The position numbers and the translations under genes are program-made. A DNA stretch of 64,000 nt from Streptomyces griseoaurantiacus (GTDB lineage Bacteria > Actinomycetota > Actinomycetes > Streptomycetales > Streptomycetaceae): contig BNBP01000034.1 of assembly GCA_014656015.1 (NCBI GenBank), forward strand, positions 1 through 64,000. The letters run 5' to 3'. The notes beneath the pieces were generated by a model, which made no database searches, had not been told where the DNA came from, and saw nothing but the letters and a program-made list of their open reading frames with translations. Below are positions 17,018 to 25,279 of the stretch, in pieces. Each line of letters opens with the position of its first letter. Positions within the stretch are counted from its first letter, which is position 1.

Positions 17018-17611
17018 TCAGTACCTCGGGCGGTTGAACCAGGCCGAACCCGTCGAGTTGCCGACGAAGACGGCTATCAGGATGCCCAGCACGGTGTGCA
17101 CGAGACCGACGATGATGAACGGGTAGATGCCCGCGATCGCGGTGATGACGGCGAAGACCAGCATCGTGATCCGGGCGCCGTTGCCGCCCGACGTGAACTT
17201 GGTCGCCAGCACGATCGCGAAGATCATCCACGCGACGCCGAACACGACGAAGGCCCACAGGACGCCCGTCGACTGGTCGGCGAACCGCTGGAAGTCGGCG
17301 TTGTCCTGGAGGTCGTTGTCGTCCTTGTGCGCGCTGACGGTGGCCGCGGCGATGGCGAACAGCGCCACGCCGATCACCTGGAGGGCGACGATGACCCACA
17401 TCAGGGCGCGCGCCGCGCTCACCGTGCCCGGCATCGACGTCATGGCCGGTCCGCCGCCGTACTGCGGGACGGGGGGAGCCTGCGGATAGCCGTACCCGGG
17501 CTGCTGCGGACCCTGCGGGTAGCCGTAGCCGGGCTGCTGAGGGGCGCCGTAACCGGGCTGCTGACCCTGTTGCGGGGCGCCGTAGGGGTTGTTCGGGTCG
17601 CCGTGACTCAT
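17018..17611 (-). CDS. Small multi-pass membrane protein with PQQPGYGYP repeats (197 aa)
   Basis: Residues 1-60 are Pro/Gln/Gly/Tyr repeats, as in many streptomycete membrane proteins with disordered cytoplasmic tails. Four hydrophobic helices follow (about 70-90, 115-135, 145-160 and 165-185). The ATG at 17611 (MSHGDPNNP) is preferred to that at 17623, because GGAGGG is directly against the latter. Function is unknown. It is convergent with purH and divergent from folD. Confidence 0.75.
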   Translation of the reverse strand: MSHGDPNNPYGAPQQGQQPGYGAPQQPGYGYPQGPQQPGYGYPQAPPVPQYGGGPAMTSMPGTVSAARALMWVIVALQVIGVALFAIAAATVSAHKDDNDLQDNADFQRFADQSTGVLWAFVVFGVAWMIFAIVLATKFTSGGNGARITMLVFAVITAIAGIYPFIIVGLVHTVLGILIAVFVGNSTGSAWFNRPRY

Positions 17612-17934
17612 GGCGCTGTTCATCCCTCCGTCTGCCGTTCTAGTGCGGGGAAACGCGGCCCGCAGCGGAGGAATGAGTGAAGATGAGCGGTCCGTCCCCC
17701 CGGTACTGTCCGCGGCACTGCCCGGTCATCGTTCTGGCGGGCGTGGGCGTATGTCCAGAGCCACGCCATATGTGTTGTGCAAGCGCAACCTTCCGATCAT
17801 GCGTTGATCAGGGCCGTAATGCCGCGTACGGGCTCGGGGGCGGTCGGCCGCGGCGCCCGGCGCGGCACCGTTTCCCGGTCTCGTATCGCGACCCGGATTG
17901 GAACCGCCGGGCGGTCATCCGGGAGGATGGGGCC
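17612..17934. other. 323-bp divergent intergenic region upstream of folD
   Basis: No gene is seen. A near-palindrome GTTGTGCAAGCGCAAC (17774-17789; arms TTGTGC/GCGCAA, one mismatch) lies in an AT-richer patch and could be an operator or part of a promoter. GGGAGG at 17921 is the folD ribosome-binding site. Confidence 0.45.
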
Positions 17935-18789
17935 ATGACCGCCCAGATTCTCGATGGCAAGGCCACCGCAGCCGCGATCAAGTCCGATCTGACCGCCCGC
18001 GTGGCGGCCCTGAAGGAGAAGGGCGTCACGCCCGGCCTCGGCACCGTCCTGGTCGGCGACGACCCCGGGAGCCACAAGTACGTCGCCGGCAAGCACCGCG
18101 ACTGCGCGCAGGTCGGCATCGCCTCCATCCAGCGCGAGCTGCCCGCGACGGCCACGCAGGAGGAGATCGAGGCCGTCGTCCGCGAGCTGAACGAGGACCC
18201 GGCCTGCACGGGGTACATCGTGCAGCTCCCGCTGCCCAGGGGCATCGACGAGAACCGCATCCTCGAACTGATGGACCCCGCCAAGGACGCCGACGGTCTG
18301 CACCCGATGAACCTCGGCCGGCTGGTGCTCAACGAGCCCGCGCCGCTGCCCTGCACCCCCAACGGCATCCTCACGCTGCTGCGCGCGCACGGCGTGGAGA
18401 TCAAGGGCGCGGAGGTCGTGGTCGTCGGCCGCGGGGTGACCATCGGGCGCCCGATGCCGCTGCTGCTGACCCGGCGCAGCGAGAACGCGACGGTCACGCA
18501 GTGCCACACCGGCACCCGTGACCTCTCCGCCCACCTCAAGCGGGCGGACATCATCGTCGCCGCGGCGGGTGCGCCGCACCTGGTGCGCGCCGAGGACGTC
18601 AAGCCGGGCGCGGCCGTCCTGGACGTGGGCGTCTCCCGCAACGCCGAGGGCAAGATCGTCGGCGACGTCCACCCCGACGTCAACGAGGTCGCCGGCTGGA
18701 TCTCCCCCAACCCGGGTGGCGTCGGCCCCATGACCCGTGCCCAGCTGCTCGTCAACGTGGTCGAGGCGGCGGAGCGCAGTGTCGGCTGA
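17935..18789 (+). CDS. folD: Methylenetetrahydrofolate dehydrogenase/cyclohydrolase (284 aa)
   Basis: Interconverts 5,10-methylene-, 5,10-methenyl- and 10-formyl-THF with NADP+. YVAGKHRDCAQVGI contains the catalytic lysine, GYIVQLPLPRGID is the substrate loop, and VVVVGRGVTIGRPMPLLL is the Rossmann nucleotide site (a serine is more usual after GRG). The length is typical (about 285 aa). It supplies 10-formyl-THF for PurN and PurH. The ATG has GGGAGG 8 nt upstream. The DUF3017 gene overlaps its end by 11 bases. Confidence 0.96.
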   Translation: MTAQILDGKATAAAIKSDLTARVAALKEKGVTPGLGTVLVGDDPGSHKYVAGKHRDCAQVGIASIQRELPATATQEEIEAVVRELNEDPACTGYIVQLPLPRGIDENRILELMDPAKDADGLHPMNLGRLVLNEPAPLPCTPNGILTLLRAHGVEIKGAEVVVVGRGVTIGRPMPLLLTRRSENATVTQCHTGTRDLSAHLKRADIIVAAAGAPHLVRAEDVKPGAAVLDVGVSRNAEGKIVGDVHPDVNEVAGWISPNPGGVGPMTRAQLLVNVVEAAERSVG

Positions 18790-19438
18790 GCCGGGGGAGG
18801 GCGGCGGGGCCGTGCGGGAGAAGTCCGGCGAGCGGGAGAAGTCCGCCGCGCACGCCGAACCCACCGAGCCCACCGGGCACGAGAAGCCCGCCGAGCCCGC
18901 CGAGCCCGCCGGGCACGAGAAGCCCGCCGCGCACGAGAAGTCCAGGCCCGCCGGGCACGGCGAACCCGGGAAGTCCGTCGACCCCGAGAAGGAGGAGCCG
19001 ACCGTGCGCGATCCCATCGCCGTGGGCGGCCGCTTCGAGCGGGCCCGGCGCGGGGTGCGCCGCTTCCCGCTGTTCACGCGGGACACCGCGCGCCCCGAGG
19101 GCGGCGGCCGTGCCGCACCCGGGGACGCGCCCGCGCCCGCCCGGCAGTGGCCGATCCTCGTCGTGCTGCTGACCGTGGGGCTCGGCCTGCTGCTCACCGC
19201 GTTCGACGCGTTCCGGGTGGGCACGATCCTCGTCGGCGTCGCCCTGCTCGGCGGGGCCGCGCTGCGCTGGGCGCTGCCCGACGTGGGCATGCTCGCCGTC
19301 CGCTCCCGCTTCACGGACCTGCTCACCTACGGCACGCTCGGGGTCGTCATCGTCCTGCTGGCGCTGATGGCGCAGCCGAGCCCCTGGCTGGTCATCCCCT
19401 TCCTGGACGACACGCTGCACTTCACCATCAGCACGTGA
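18779..19438 (+). CDS. DUF3017 membrane protein (219 aa)
   Basis: Residues 1-75 are charged low-complexity repeats (HEKPAEPAEPAGHEK). Three hydrophobic helices lie near 125-140, 145-160 and 180-200. The C-terminal half matches my memory of DUF3017, a small actinobacterial membrane family found beside folD. The GTG at 18779 has GGAG 5 nt upstream and overlaps folD by 11 bases, implying coupling. The function is unknown. Its stop codon lies in the first copy of an 8-bp tandem repeat. Confidence 0.8.
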   Translation: MSAEPGEGGGAVREKSGEREKSAAHAEPTEPTGHEKPAEPAEPAGHEKPAAHEKSRPAGHGEPGKSVDPEKEEPTVRDPIAVGGRFERARRGVRRFPLFTRDTARPEGGGRAAPGDAPAPARQWPILVVLLTVGLGLLLTAFDAFRVGTILVGVALLGGAALRWALPDVGMLAVRSRFTDLLTYGTLGVVIVLLALMAQPSPWLVIPFLDDTLHFTIST

Positions 19439-19467
19439 GCACGTGAGCACGTGAGCACGTGAGCACG
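19431..19467. repeat. GCACGTGA tandem repeat, 4.6 copies
   Basis: Perfect 8-bp units starting in the last codons of the DUF3017 gene and running past its stop. Each unit contains the E-box-like palindrome CACGTG. Likely replication slippage. Confidence 0.9.
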
Positions 19468-19498
19468 GGGCCGGGGACGTCCTCCCCGCGGACCTGAC

Positions 19499-19533
19499 GG
19501 TGGCCCGTACCTCCCCCGGGGGTACGGGCCACC
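19499..19533. terminator. Hairpin terminator after DUF3017
   Basis: GGTGGCCCGTACC (19499-19511) pairs perfectly with 19521-19533 over a 9-nt loop. It lies between convergent genes. Confidence 0.8.
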
Positions 19534-19575
19534 TGCCGTCCGGGGTCGTCATGCGGGCCCCGGACGCGGGCCGGG

Positions 19576-19998
19576 TCAGACCGTGAGGCTCCGCAGCCAC
19601 GGCCAGGAGTTCCGGCCGGGCAGTCCGTCCACGGTGAGACCGGCGCCCCAGTCCCGGTCGGCGAGCCGCTGGAAGCTCCGCATCGACGCCTTCGACCTGG
19701 TGCCGAAGATCCCGTCGACGGTGCCGGGGCTGGACACCGCGTCCGGGAGGATGGCGTGCATCCGCTTCAGGAGGCACTGCGCCTCGATGCCCGCACTGGT
19801 GACCGTGCTCGACGAGGGCACGACCGTCAGACCGCTGTAGTGCCCGGCGTACTCGTAGCCGTCGCTCTTCTTGTAGTGGCAGCTGTACGCCGTCGCCGAG
19901 GCCGGTGCCGCCGAGGCCGCCGTGACGGGCAGCAGGGCGAGCCCGCCGCCGAGGACGAACGAGACCGCCGCGAGGGCGAGGCGCCTGTGCGTGCTCAT
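19576..19998 (-). CDS. Secreted peptidoglycan-binding-domain protein (140 aa)
   Basis: A signal peptide (MSTHRRLALAAVSFVLGG ... ASA/AP, cleavage near residue 31) is followed by a single PG_binding_1-like domain at about 65-135 (the SPGTVDGIFGTRSKASMRSF block). The mature protein is exported and probably binds cell-wall peptidoglycan. The ATG at 19998 has AAGGAG 6 nt upstream. It is divergent from the histidine kinase gene, so a link to envelope sensing is possible but not shown. Confidence 0.85.
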   Translation of the reverse strand: MSTHRRLALAAVSFVLGGGLALLPVTAASAAPASATAYSCHYKKSDGYEYAGHYSGLTVVPSSSTVTSAGIEAQCLLKRMHAILPDAVSSPGTVDGIFGTRSKASMRSFQRLADRDWGAGLTVDGLPGRNSWPWLRSLTV

Positions 19999-20232
19999 GT
20001 GCCGCTCCTTCCGTGTGCGGGCCGGGTCCCCCCGTCGGGTCCCCCGTACGGCCCGCCGTGCGCGGCACCGCCGGTCGAGCGGTGCCGCCGGTGAACGAAG
20101 GTAGGGACCGCCGGTGCGCCCCCGCGTCCCGCCGCGGGTGGAATCCCCCGCACACCGGCCGCGGCAGCCCGGCGGCGGCTGCAACTCCCGCGGTACCGCG
20201 AAAGGTTGACTCCACGCCCGGTGCACCGGCGC

Positions 20233-20238
20233 TACGCT
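20233..20238 (+). promoter_or_regulatory. -10 box of the histidine-kinase gene, leaderless start
   Basis: TACGCT ends six bases before the ATG at 20245, so the transcript probably begins at the start codon. TTGACT at 20206 could be the -35, but the 21-bp spacing is long. Confidence 0.5.
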
Positions 20239-20244
20239 GCGGCG

Positions 20245-21492
20245 ATGCGTCCGCGGTCGCCCCGTCCCCGTCCCGCCCGTCCGGGCGCCGCCCGTGTGTG
20301 GCGCCGGGCACGCCGGGTGCTGCACGCCCCGTACGTCCTCGACTCGCTGACCGCCCTCGCCATGGCCGCCGTCGCGCTGCTGCTCGGCCGGGAGTCCGCC
20401 GCGCAGGGGTGGCCGGCACTCGATGCCCGGGCCCTGCCCTGGATCGCGTTGTCGCAGCTCCCGGTGGCCCTGCGCGCACGCGCCCCGCTCACCGTGTTCG
20501 CCGTGGTGTGCGCCGCCGACGCGGTCCATGTCGGGCTCGGCTACTGGCCCGTGGTGTGCACCTTCGGCCCGATGCTCGCCCTGTACACCGTGGCAGCCCT
20601 GCGCCCGCTGCGGGACGCCCTGTGCTGTGCCGCCGTCCTCACCGGCCTGTGGATCTGCGCGGGGCTCGTCACGGACGGCTCCTCCATGCCCTCCGTCCTC
20701 GGCCAGGGGCTGCTGTTCTCCGCGGTGCTGGTCCGCTTCGGCGCCCTCGCCCGCCGCTCCGCCGCCCTCGCCCGTCGGCTGCGCGCCGAGCAGGCCGAGC
20801 GGGCCCGCCGCGAGGTCGCCGAGGAACGCGGGCGCATCGCACGGGAGTTGCACGACGTGGTGGCCCACCACATGTCGGTGATATCCGTGCAGGCCGGCCT
20901 CGCGCGGTTCGTCTTCGACTCCGACCGCACGACCTCCCGCACGGCCCTGGACACGATCGCCGGCACCAGCGCGGAGGCGCTCGACGAACTGCGCCGCATG
21001 CTCCAGGTGCTGCGGGAGGAGGACCTGGCCGACGCCGGGGGCGGCCGGGACGGGACACCGGCCGCGCCCATGCCGGGACTCGACCGGGTGGAGGACCTGG
21101 TGCGGCGCGTACGGGCCGGCGGCGTCCCGGTCGAACTGCGGGTCGAGGGCGAGCCCCGCCCGCTCGCGCCCGGGGTGGACCTGTGCGCGTACCGGGTCGT
21201 GCAGGAGGCGCTGACGAACGTCCTCAAGCACGCCCGGCACGCCGAGGCCGTCGTGGAGGTCCGCTACCTCCCGCAGCACGTGACGGTTTCCGTCACCGAC
21301 GACGGTGAGGGGGTGATTCCGGACAGAGTCGCCGGGGGCGGCGGACACGGCTTGCTCGGCATGCGCGAGCGGGCCAAGCTCTACGGCGGGACGATCAGCA
21401 TCGGCCCGCGGAACGAGGGCGGGTTCGCCGTACGGCTGACCCTGCCGACCTCGGCCGCGGCCGCACGGCAGGGGGACGACCGGACGCGATGA
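20245..21492 (+). CDS. NarL-system sensor histidine kinase (415 aa)
   Basis: About four membrane helices (residues 35-165) with short loops, so the sensor has almost no extracellular domain. A HisKA_3 dimerisation segment follows, with H203 in RIARELHDVVAHHMS. The HATPase block includes VVQEALTNVLKHA and DDGEGV, ending GGHGLLGMRERAKLYGG. It phosphorylates the response regulator encoded at 21740. The signal is unknown; intramembrane stress sensing is common for this class. ATG 20245 is preferred because a -10 box lies directly upstream. ATGA at its end begins a low-complexity reading frame that spans the gap to the regulator. Confidence 0.93.
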   Translation: MRPRSPRPRPARPGAARVWRRARRVLHAPYVLDSLTALAMAAVALLLGRESAAQGWPALDARALPWIALSQLPVALRARAPLTVFAVVCAADAVHVGLGYWPVVCTFGPMLALYTVAALRPLRDALCCAAVLTGLWICAGLVTDGSSMPSVLGQGLLFSAVLVRFGALARRSAALARRLRAEQAERARREVAEERGRIARELHDVVAHHMSVISVQAGLARFVFDSDRTTSRTALDTIAGTSAEALDELRRMLQVLREEDLADAGGGRDGTPAAPMPGLDRVEDLVRRVRAGGVPVELRVEGEPRPLAPGVDLCAYRVVQEALTNVLKHARHAEAVVEVRYLPQHVTVSVTDDGEGVIPDRVAGGGGHGLLGMRERAKLYGGTISIGPRNEGGFAVRLTLPTSAAAARQGDDRTR

Positions 21493-21739
21493 CCGGAGAC
21501 GACGGGACCGGAGACGCCGGGGCCGGGCGTGCCGGGACCGGACACGACGGGACCGGAGACGACGCGGCCGGTCACCGGGCGGCCGGACGCGCCATGACGG
21601 GCCTCCGCACGCTCGGACGCGCCGTCCCCGGCCTCCGCACGACCGGCCTCCGCACCCCCGGTTTCCGCACGACCGGCCCCGGCACGACCGGGCGGCGGGA
21701 CGGGCGCGGCCGCCCCGGACGGCCGGGCGGGTGGTCCGC
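21493..21739. repeat. Degenerate repeat spacer between kinase and regulator
   Basis: The left half has repeats of the type GACCGGAGACGACGG. The right half has repeats of CCTCCGCACGACCGG. A continuous 84-codon frame (21489-21743) begins ATGA on the kinase stop and runs into the regulator start, giving GLRTTGLRT-like repeats. It may be a decaying coding spacer or a translational-coupling frame. Confidence 0.6.
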
Positions 21740-22411
21740 GTGATCCGGGTGCTCGTCGTCGACGACCAGTACCTGATCCGGGCCGGCCTCGTCGGGCTGC
21801 TGAACGCGGCCCCCGGCATCGAGGTCGTCGGCGAGGCGGAGGACGGCGACGCGGCGGTCCGGGTCGCCGCCGAGACCTCGCCCGACGTCGTCCTGATGGA
21901 CATCCGCATGCCCGGCACCGACGGCGTCCGGGCCACCGAACTGATCCTCGCCCAGGCCACCGACCCCGTGCCGCGCGTCCTGGTGCTCACCACCTTCGAC
22001 CTCGACGAGTACGTCTACGGGGCGCTGCGTGCGGGAGCCTCCGGGTTCCTGCTGAAGGACTCGGGCCCCGAGCGCCTGCTGGCCGCCGTGACCGCCGTAC
22101 GGGGCGGCGACGCCCTCTTCGCGCCCAGCGTCACCCGGCGGCTCGTGGAGGCGTACGCCGGCCGGGCCGGACACCGCCCGCGAGATGCGGAACCGCCGCC
22201 GGAACTCGGGGCGTTGACCACCCGAGAGGTGGAGGTCCTCGGGCTGATCGGCCGGGGCCTGTCCAACCTGGAGATCGCCGACCGGCTCTACATCAGCGAG
22301 GCCACCGTCAAGACCCACCTCAACCGCACGATGACGAAGCTGGACCTGGACAGCCGGGCCCAGGCGGTGGTCGTGGCGTACGAGACGGGACTGGTCACGC
22401 CCGGCGGCTGA
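21740..22411 (+). CDS. NarL/LuxR-type response regulator (223 aa)
   Basis: Receiver domain at 1-120, with acidic pocket VDD (10-11) and phospho-acceptor D54 in LMDIRMPG, the T in LTTFD and the K in LLKDS. The C-terminal LuxR helix-turn-helix is at about 155-215 (LTTREVEVLGLIGRGLSNLE, ATVKTHLNR). Partner of the upstream kinase. The GTG at 21740 (VIRVLVVDDQ) is preferred; GTG 21731 is possible. There is no strong ribosome-binding site, so translation may depend on read-through from the low-complexity frame before it. Confidence 0.93.
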   Translation: MIRVLVVDDQYLIRAGLVGLLNAAPGIEVVGEAEDGDAAVRVAAETSPDVVLMDIRMPGTDGVRATELILAQATDPVPRVLVLTTFDLDEYVYGALRAGASGFLLKDSGPERLLAAVTAVRGGDALFAPSVTRRLVEAYAGRAGHRPRDAEPPPELGALTTREVEVLGLIGRGLSNLEIADRLYISEATVKTHLNRTMTKLDLDSRAQAVVVAYETGLVTPGG

Positions 22412-22525
22412 CCGCGCCCCGCCGCCGGACCTGGGATCCTGGTCCCGCGCACGCCACGGTGGGGGGAGCCGGGCGCGTGGGCACGGAGCGCGGAGGACGC
22501 GGGAAGTGAGGGGGAAGGGAACGTC

Positions 22526-23485
22526 ATGCCTCGGTGGAAGGCCCTGCCGGAGGAACTCGACCCAGGGCTCGCGGAGTTCGTGGAGGAACTCCGGCGGCTC
22601 GTGGACCGCAGCGGGCTGAGCGTCGCCGCGGTGGCCGACCGCACCGGCTACGGCAGGGCGTCCTGGGAGCGGTACCTGGGCGGGCGGCTGCTCGCGCCCA
22701 AGGGTGCGGTCCTCGCGCTGGCCGAGGTCACGGGGACCGACCCCGACCGGCTCACCGCGGGGTGGGAGCTGGCGGAACGGGCCTGGCGTCGCTCGGAGAC
22801 GCGGCAGGACACGACGGGGGAGGCGCTGCGGATCGCGCAGGCCCGCCGGGCGTCCACGGCACCCGCCCCGGCCCCGGCCCGGGCCCCGGGCACCGGCGCC
22901 CGGGCCGGGGGGCGGCTCCCGGGGGACGCGGTGCCACCGGGCGCGCGGGACCGCGCACCCGGGGACCGGTGGCGCCGTCCGGCCGTGCTCCTCACGGCGC
23001 TCGCCGGGACGCTCGCCGTGGTGCTGGGCGCGGTGTGGCTCACCTCGGACGGCGAACGCCGGCCGGAGGCGCGGCCGCGCGCGAAGACCCCGGCCGCCGC
23101 GGCGAGCACCGCGCCCTCGCTGCCCGCCGGGGTGCGGTGCGCCGGGGACGACTGCGTCGGCAAGGACCCCGAGCGGATGGGCTGCGGCGGGGCGCGGGCC
23201 CGGACGACGACGAGCGTCACGGTGGGGACGACTCTGGTGGAGGTGCGCTACAGCGAGGTCTGCTCGGCCGCCTGGGGCAGGATCGTCCGGGCGGCGCGGG
23301 GGGACCGCGTGACCGTCCGGGTCGTGGCCCCCGCCGGCGCCACGGCGCAGGGGCGGGTGCAGCACGGCTTTGTGCGGGACGCCGCGGACACGGACGCGTA
23401 CACCCCGATGGTGCGGGTGGGCGGCGCCGGCGGCGCCGAGGTCTGCGCGGTCCTGGCCTCCGGCCTCGACGGCTGCGCGGAGTAG
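22526..23485 (+). CDS. XRE helix-turn-helix membrane protein with DUF2690 domain (319 aa)
   Basis: The N-terminal HTH lies at about 20-75 (SGLSVAAVADRTGYGRASWE). A Pro/Ala linker and one membrane helix follow at about 155-175 (VLLTALAGTLAVVLGAVWL). The extracellular C-terminal domain (about 205-319) has conserved cysteines (RCAGDDCVGKDPERMGCGG ... EVCSAAWG), matching DUF2690. The layout suggests a one-component membrane regulator, with a cytoplasmic DNA-binding part and an outer sensory part. ATG 22526 has GGGAAGGGA upstream. Function unknown. Confidence 0.85.
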   Translation: MPRWKALPEELDPGLAEFVEELRRLVDRSGLSVAAVADRTGYGRASWERYLGGRLLAPKGAVLALAEVTGTDPDRLTAGWELAERAWRRSETRQDTTGEALRIAQARRASTAPAPAPARAPGTGARAGGRLPGDAVPPGARDRAPGDRWRRPAVLLTALAGTLAVVLGAVWLTSDGERRPEARPRAKTPAAAASTAPSLPAGVRCAGDDCVGKDPERMGCGGARARTTTSVTVGTTLVEVRYSEVCSAAWGRIVRAARGDRVTVRVVAPAGATAQGRVQHGFVRDAADTDAYTPMVRVGGAGGAEVCAVLASGLDGCAE

Positions 23486-23864
23486 CCCACCGGCGGGCCG
23501 ACGATCGCCGGGTCGCCGGGTCGCCGGGGCGTCGGCTGCCGGAACATCCGGTGCCAGGCGCGCGCCAGGCGTCGGACACCGGGCAGCGGGCGTCGGCTGC
23601 CGGGGTATCGGGCCGCCGACCGCCGGGCACCGACCGCCGACCGCCGACCGCCGGGCACCGGGGCATCGGACCGCCGGGCACCAGGCTGCCGGGCACCGGG
23701 CCGCCGGAACATCAGGCGTCAGGCACCGGGGGTCAAACGCCGGGAGTCAGGCACCGGGCGTCAAGCACCGGGCACCGGCCGCCCGCCGCCGCGGCACGAG
23801 GGCCGCGACGCGCGCACGTGTCTCCCGTGGTCGCCGGCGCGTGCCCGGTCCGTACACAAAACCA

Positions 23865-24014
23865 TCACTCCGCCAGGCGGTTGGCCGCCTGCCGTACGGG
23901 CAGGCGCACCAGTACCCCCACGGGATCCGGGCTCTCCGGTCCCCGGCCGGCGGCCGTCTGCGGTCCCTCCTCTTCCGGACCGGCGGCCGCCGGTCCTTGT
24001 GACGCCACCGTCAC
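23865..24014 (-). CDS. Possible small ORF, 49 aa
   Basis: GTG 24014 to TGA 23865. The product starts MTVASQGPAAAGPEEEG and ends VRLPVRQAANRLAE. CAGGGG just before the GTG could serve as a ribosome-binding site. The C-terminal part looks like a short amphipathic helix. It resembles nothing I know and could be a chance frame in GC-rich DNA. Confidence 0.2.
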   Translation of the reverse strand: MTVASQGPAAAGPEEEGPQTAAGRGPESPDPVGVLVRLPVRQAANRLAE

Positions 24015-24079
24015 CCCCTGTGGGCCGGGCCACAGCAACCCCGACCGTGCGGGATGCCGGATGCGCGATAGCCTGACGT

Positions 24080-24103
24080 CGATCTCTTGACGCCAAGAGA
24101 TCG
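24080..24103. promoter_or_regulatory. 10-bp inverted repeat upstream of mdh
   Basis: CGATCTCTTG-ACGC-CAAGAGATCG, a perfect inverted repeat centred about 50 bp before the mdh ATG. It contains TTGACG, which could be the -35 element, so a regulator bound here would control mdh directly. Regulator unknown. Confidence 0.6.
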
Positions 24104-24142
24104 ATCATCCGCCCCAAAGCCAGCTGTCCTACGGAGAACGCC

Positions 24143-25132
24143 ATGACCCGCACTCCCGTGAACGTCACCGTCACCGGCGCGGCCGGCCAGATCGGTTACG
24201 CCCTGCTCTTCCGCATCGCCTCCGGCCAGCTGCTCGGCGCGGACGTGCCGGTCAAGCTGCGCCTGCTGGAGATCACCCCGGCGCTGAAGGCCGCCGAGGG
24301 GACCGCCATGGAGCTGGACGACTGCGCGTTCCCGCTGCTGCGGGGCATCGACATCAGCGACGACCCGAACGTCGCGTTCGACGGCACCAACGTCGCCCTC
24401 CTCGTCGGCGCCCGCCCCCGCACCAAGGGCATGGAGCGCGGCGACCTGCTCGAGGCCAACGGCGGCATCTTCAAGCCGCAGGGCAAGGCGATCAACGACC
24501 ACGCCGCGGACGACGTCAAGGTCCTGGTGGTCGGCAACCCGGCGAACACCAACGCGCTCATCGCCCAGGCCGCCGCCCCGGACGTACCGGCCGAGCGCTT
24601 CACCGCGATGACCCGTCTGGACCACAACCGCGCGCTGACCCAGCTCGCGAAGAAGGCCGGCGTCACCGTCTCCGACATCCAGCGCCTGACGATCTGGGGC
24701 AACCACTCCGCCACCCAGTACCCGGACATCTTCAACGCCCGGATCGGCGGCAAGTCGGCGGCCGAGGTCGTCGACGACGAGAAGTGGCTGGCCGAGGAGT
24801 TCATCCCGACCGTCGCCAAGCGCGGTGCCGCCATCATCGAGGCGCGCGGCGCCTCCTCCGCCGCGTCGGCCGCCAACGCCGCGATCGACCACGTCCACAC
24901 CTGGGTCAACGGCACCGCCGAGGGCGACTGGACCTCGATGGCCGTGCCGTCCGACGGTTCCTACGGCGTGCCCGAGGGGATCATCTCCTCCTTCCCGGTC
25001 ACCACCAAGGACGGCCGGTACGAGATCGTCCAGGGCCTGGACGTCAACGACTTCTCGCGCGCCCGCATCGACGCCTCCGTCAAGGAGCTCACGGAGGAGC
25101 GCGACGCGGTCCGCGGCCTCGGCCTGATCTGA
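24143..25132 (+). CDS. mdh: Malate dehydrogenase (329 aa)
   Basis: NAD-dependent oxidation of malate to oxaloacetate in the TCA cycle. The Rossmann loop TGAAGQIGYALLFRIASG is at about 11-28, the substrate loop carries GARPRTKGMERGDLLEANGG, and the catalytic pair lies in TRLDHNRA and IWGNHSATQYPD. The length (329 aa) is that of the longer, cytosolic-type MDH. The ATG follows CGGAGAA. It is a single gene with its own terminator. Confidence 0.97.
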   Translation: MTRTPVNVTVTGAAGQIGYALLFRIASGQLLGADVPVKLRLLEITPALKAAEGTAMELDDCAFPLLRGIDISDDPNVAFDGTNVALLVGARPRTKGMERGDLLEANGGIFKPQGKAINDHAADDVKVLVVGNPANTNALIAQAAAPDVPAERFTAMTRLDHNRALTQLAKKAGVTVSDIQRLTIWGNHSATQYPDIFNARIGGKSAAEVVDDEKWLAEEFIPTVAKRGAAIIEARGASSAASAANAAIDHVHTWVNGTAEGDWTSMAVPSDGSYGVPEGIISSFPVTTKDGRYEIVQGLDVNDFSRARIDASVKELTEERDAVRGLGLI

Positions 25133-25187
25133 CCCGTCGGCCCCGCCGCCCTCGGACGGCCGGCCCGGGCGCCTACCACCTTTCGCG

Positions 25188-25223
25188 CAGGCTCCGTCCC
25201 GTTTTCGTACGGGACGGGGCCTG
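25188..25223 (+). terminator. Hairpin terminator after mdh
   Basis: A 15-bp stem with one G-U pair, 25188-25202 against 25209-25223, and loop TTTCGT. Confidence 0.75.
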
Positions 25224-25279
25224 TCGGCGTGTACGCCGCTATCGTCGAGTTCCGGGCGGGATCGGGGGGACGGTACGAC

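Larger units (their letters stand above)
23486..24142. other. 657-bp intergenic region with a degenerate GCCGGGCACCGG repeat field
   Basis: From about 23500 to 23785 the sequence is a mosaic of 10-14 bp units such as GCCGGGCACCGG, GTCAGGCACCGGG and CGACCGCC. Together they could fold into many alternative hairpins. The right part holds a possible 49-codon reading frame on the minus strand and the mdh promoter and operator. No larger gene is credible here. Confidence 0.65.

Noticed and set aside
23500..23785. Possible CRISPR array in the repeat field
   Set aside because: Units are 10-14 bp, degenerate and contiguous; there are no evenly sized unique spacers and no cas genes.
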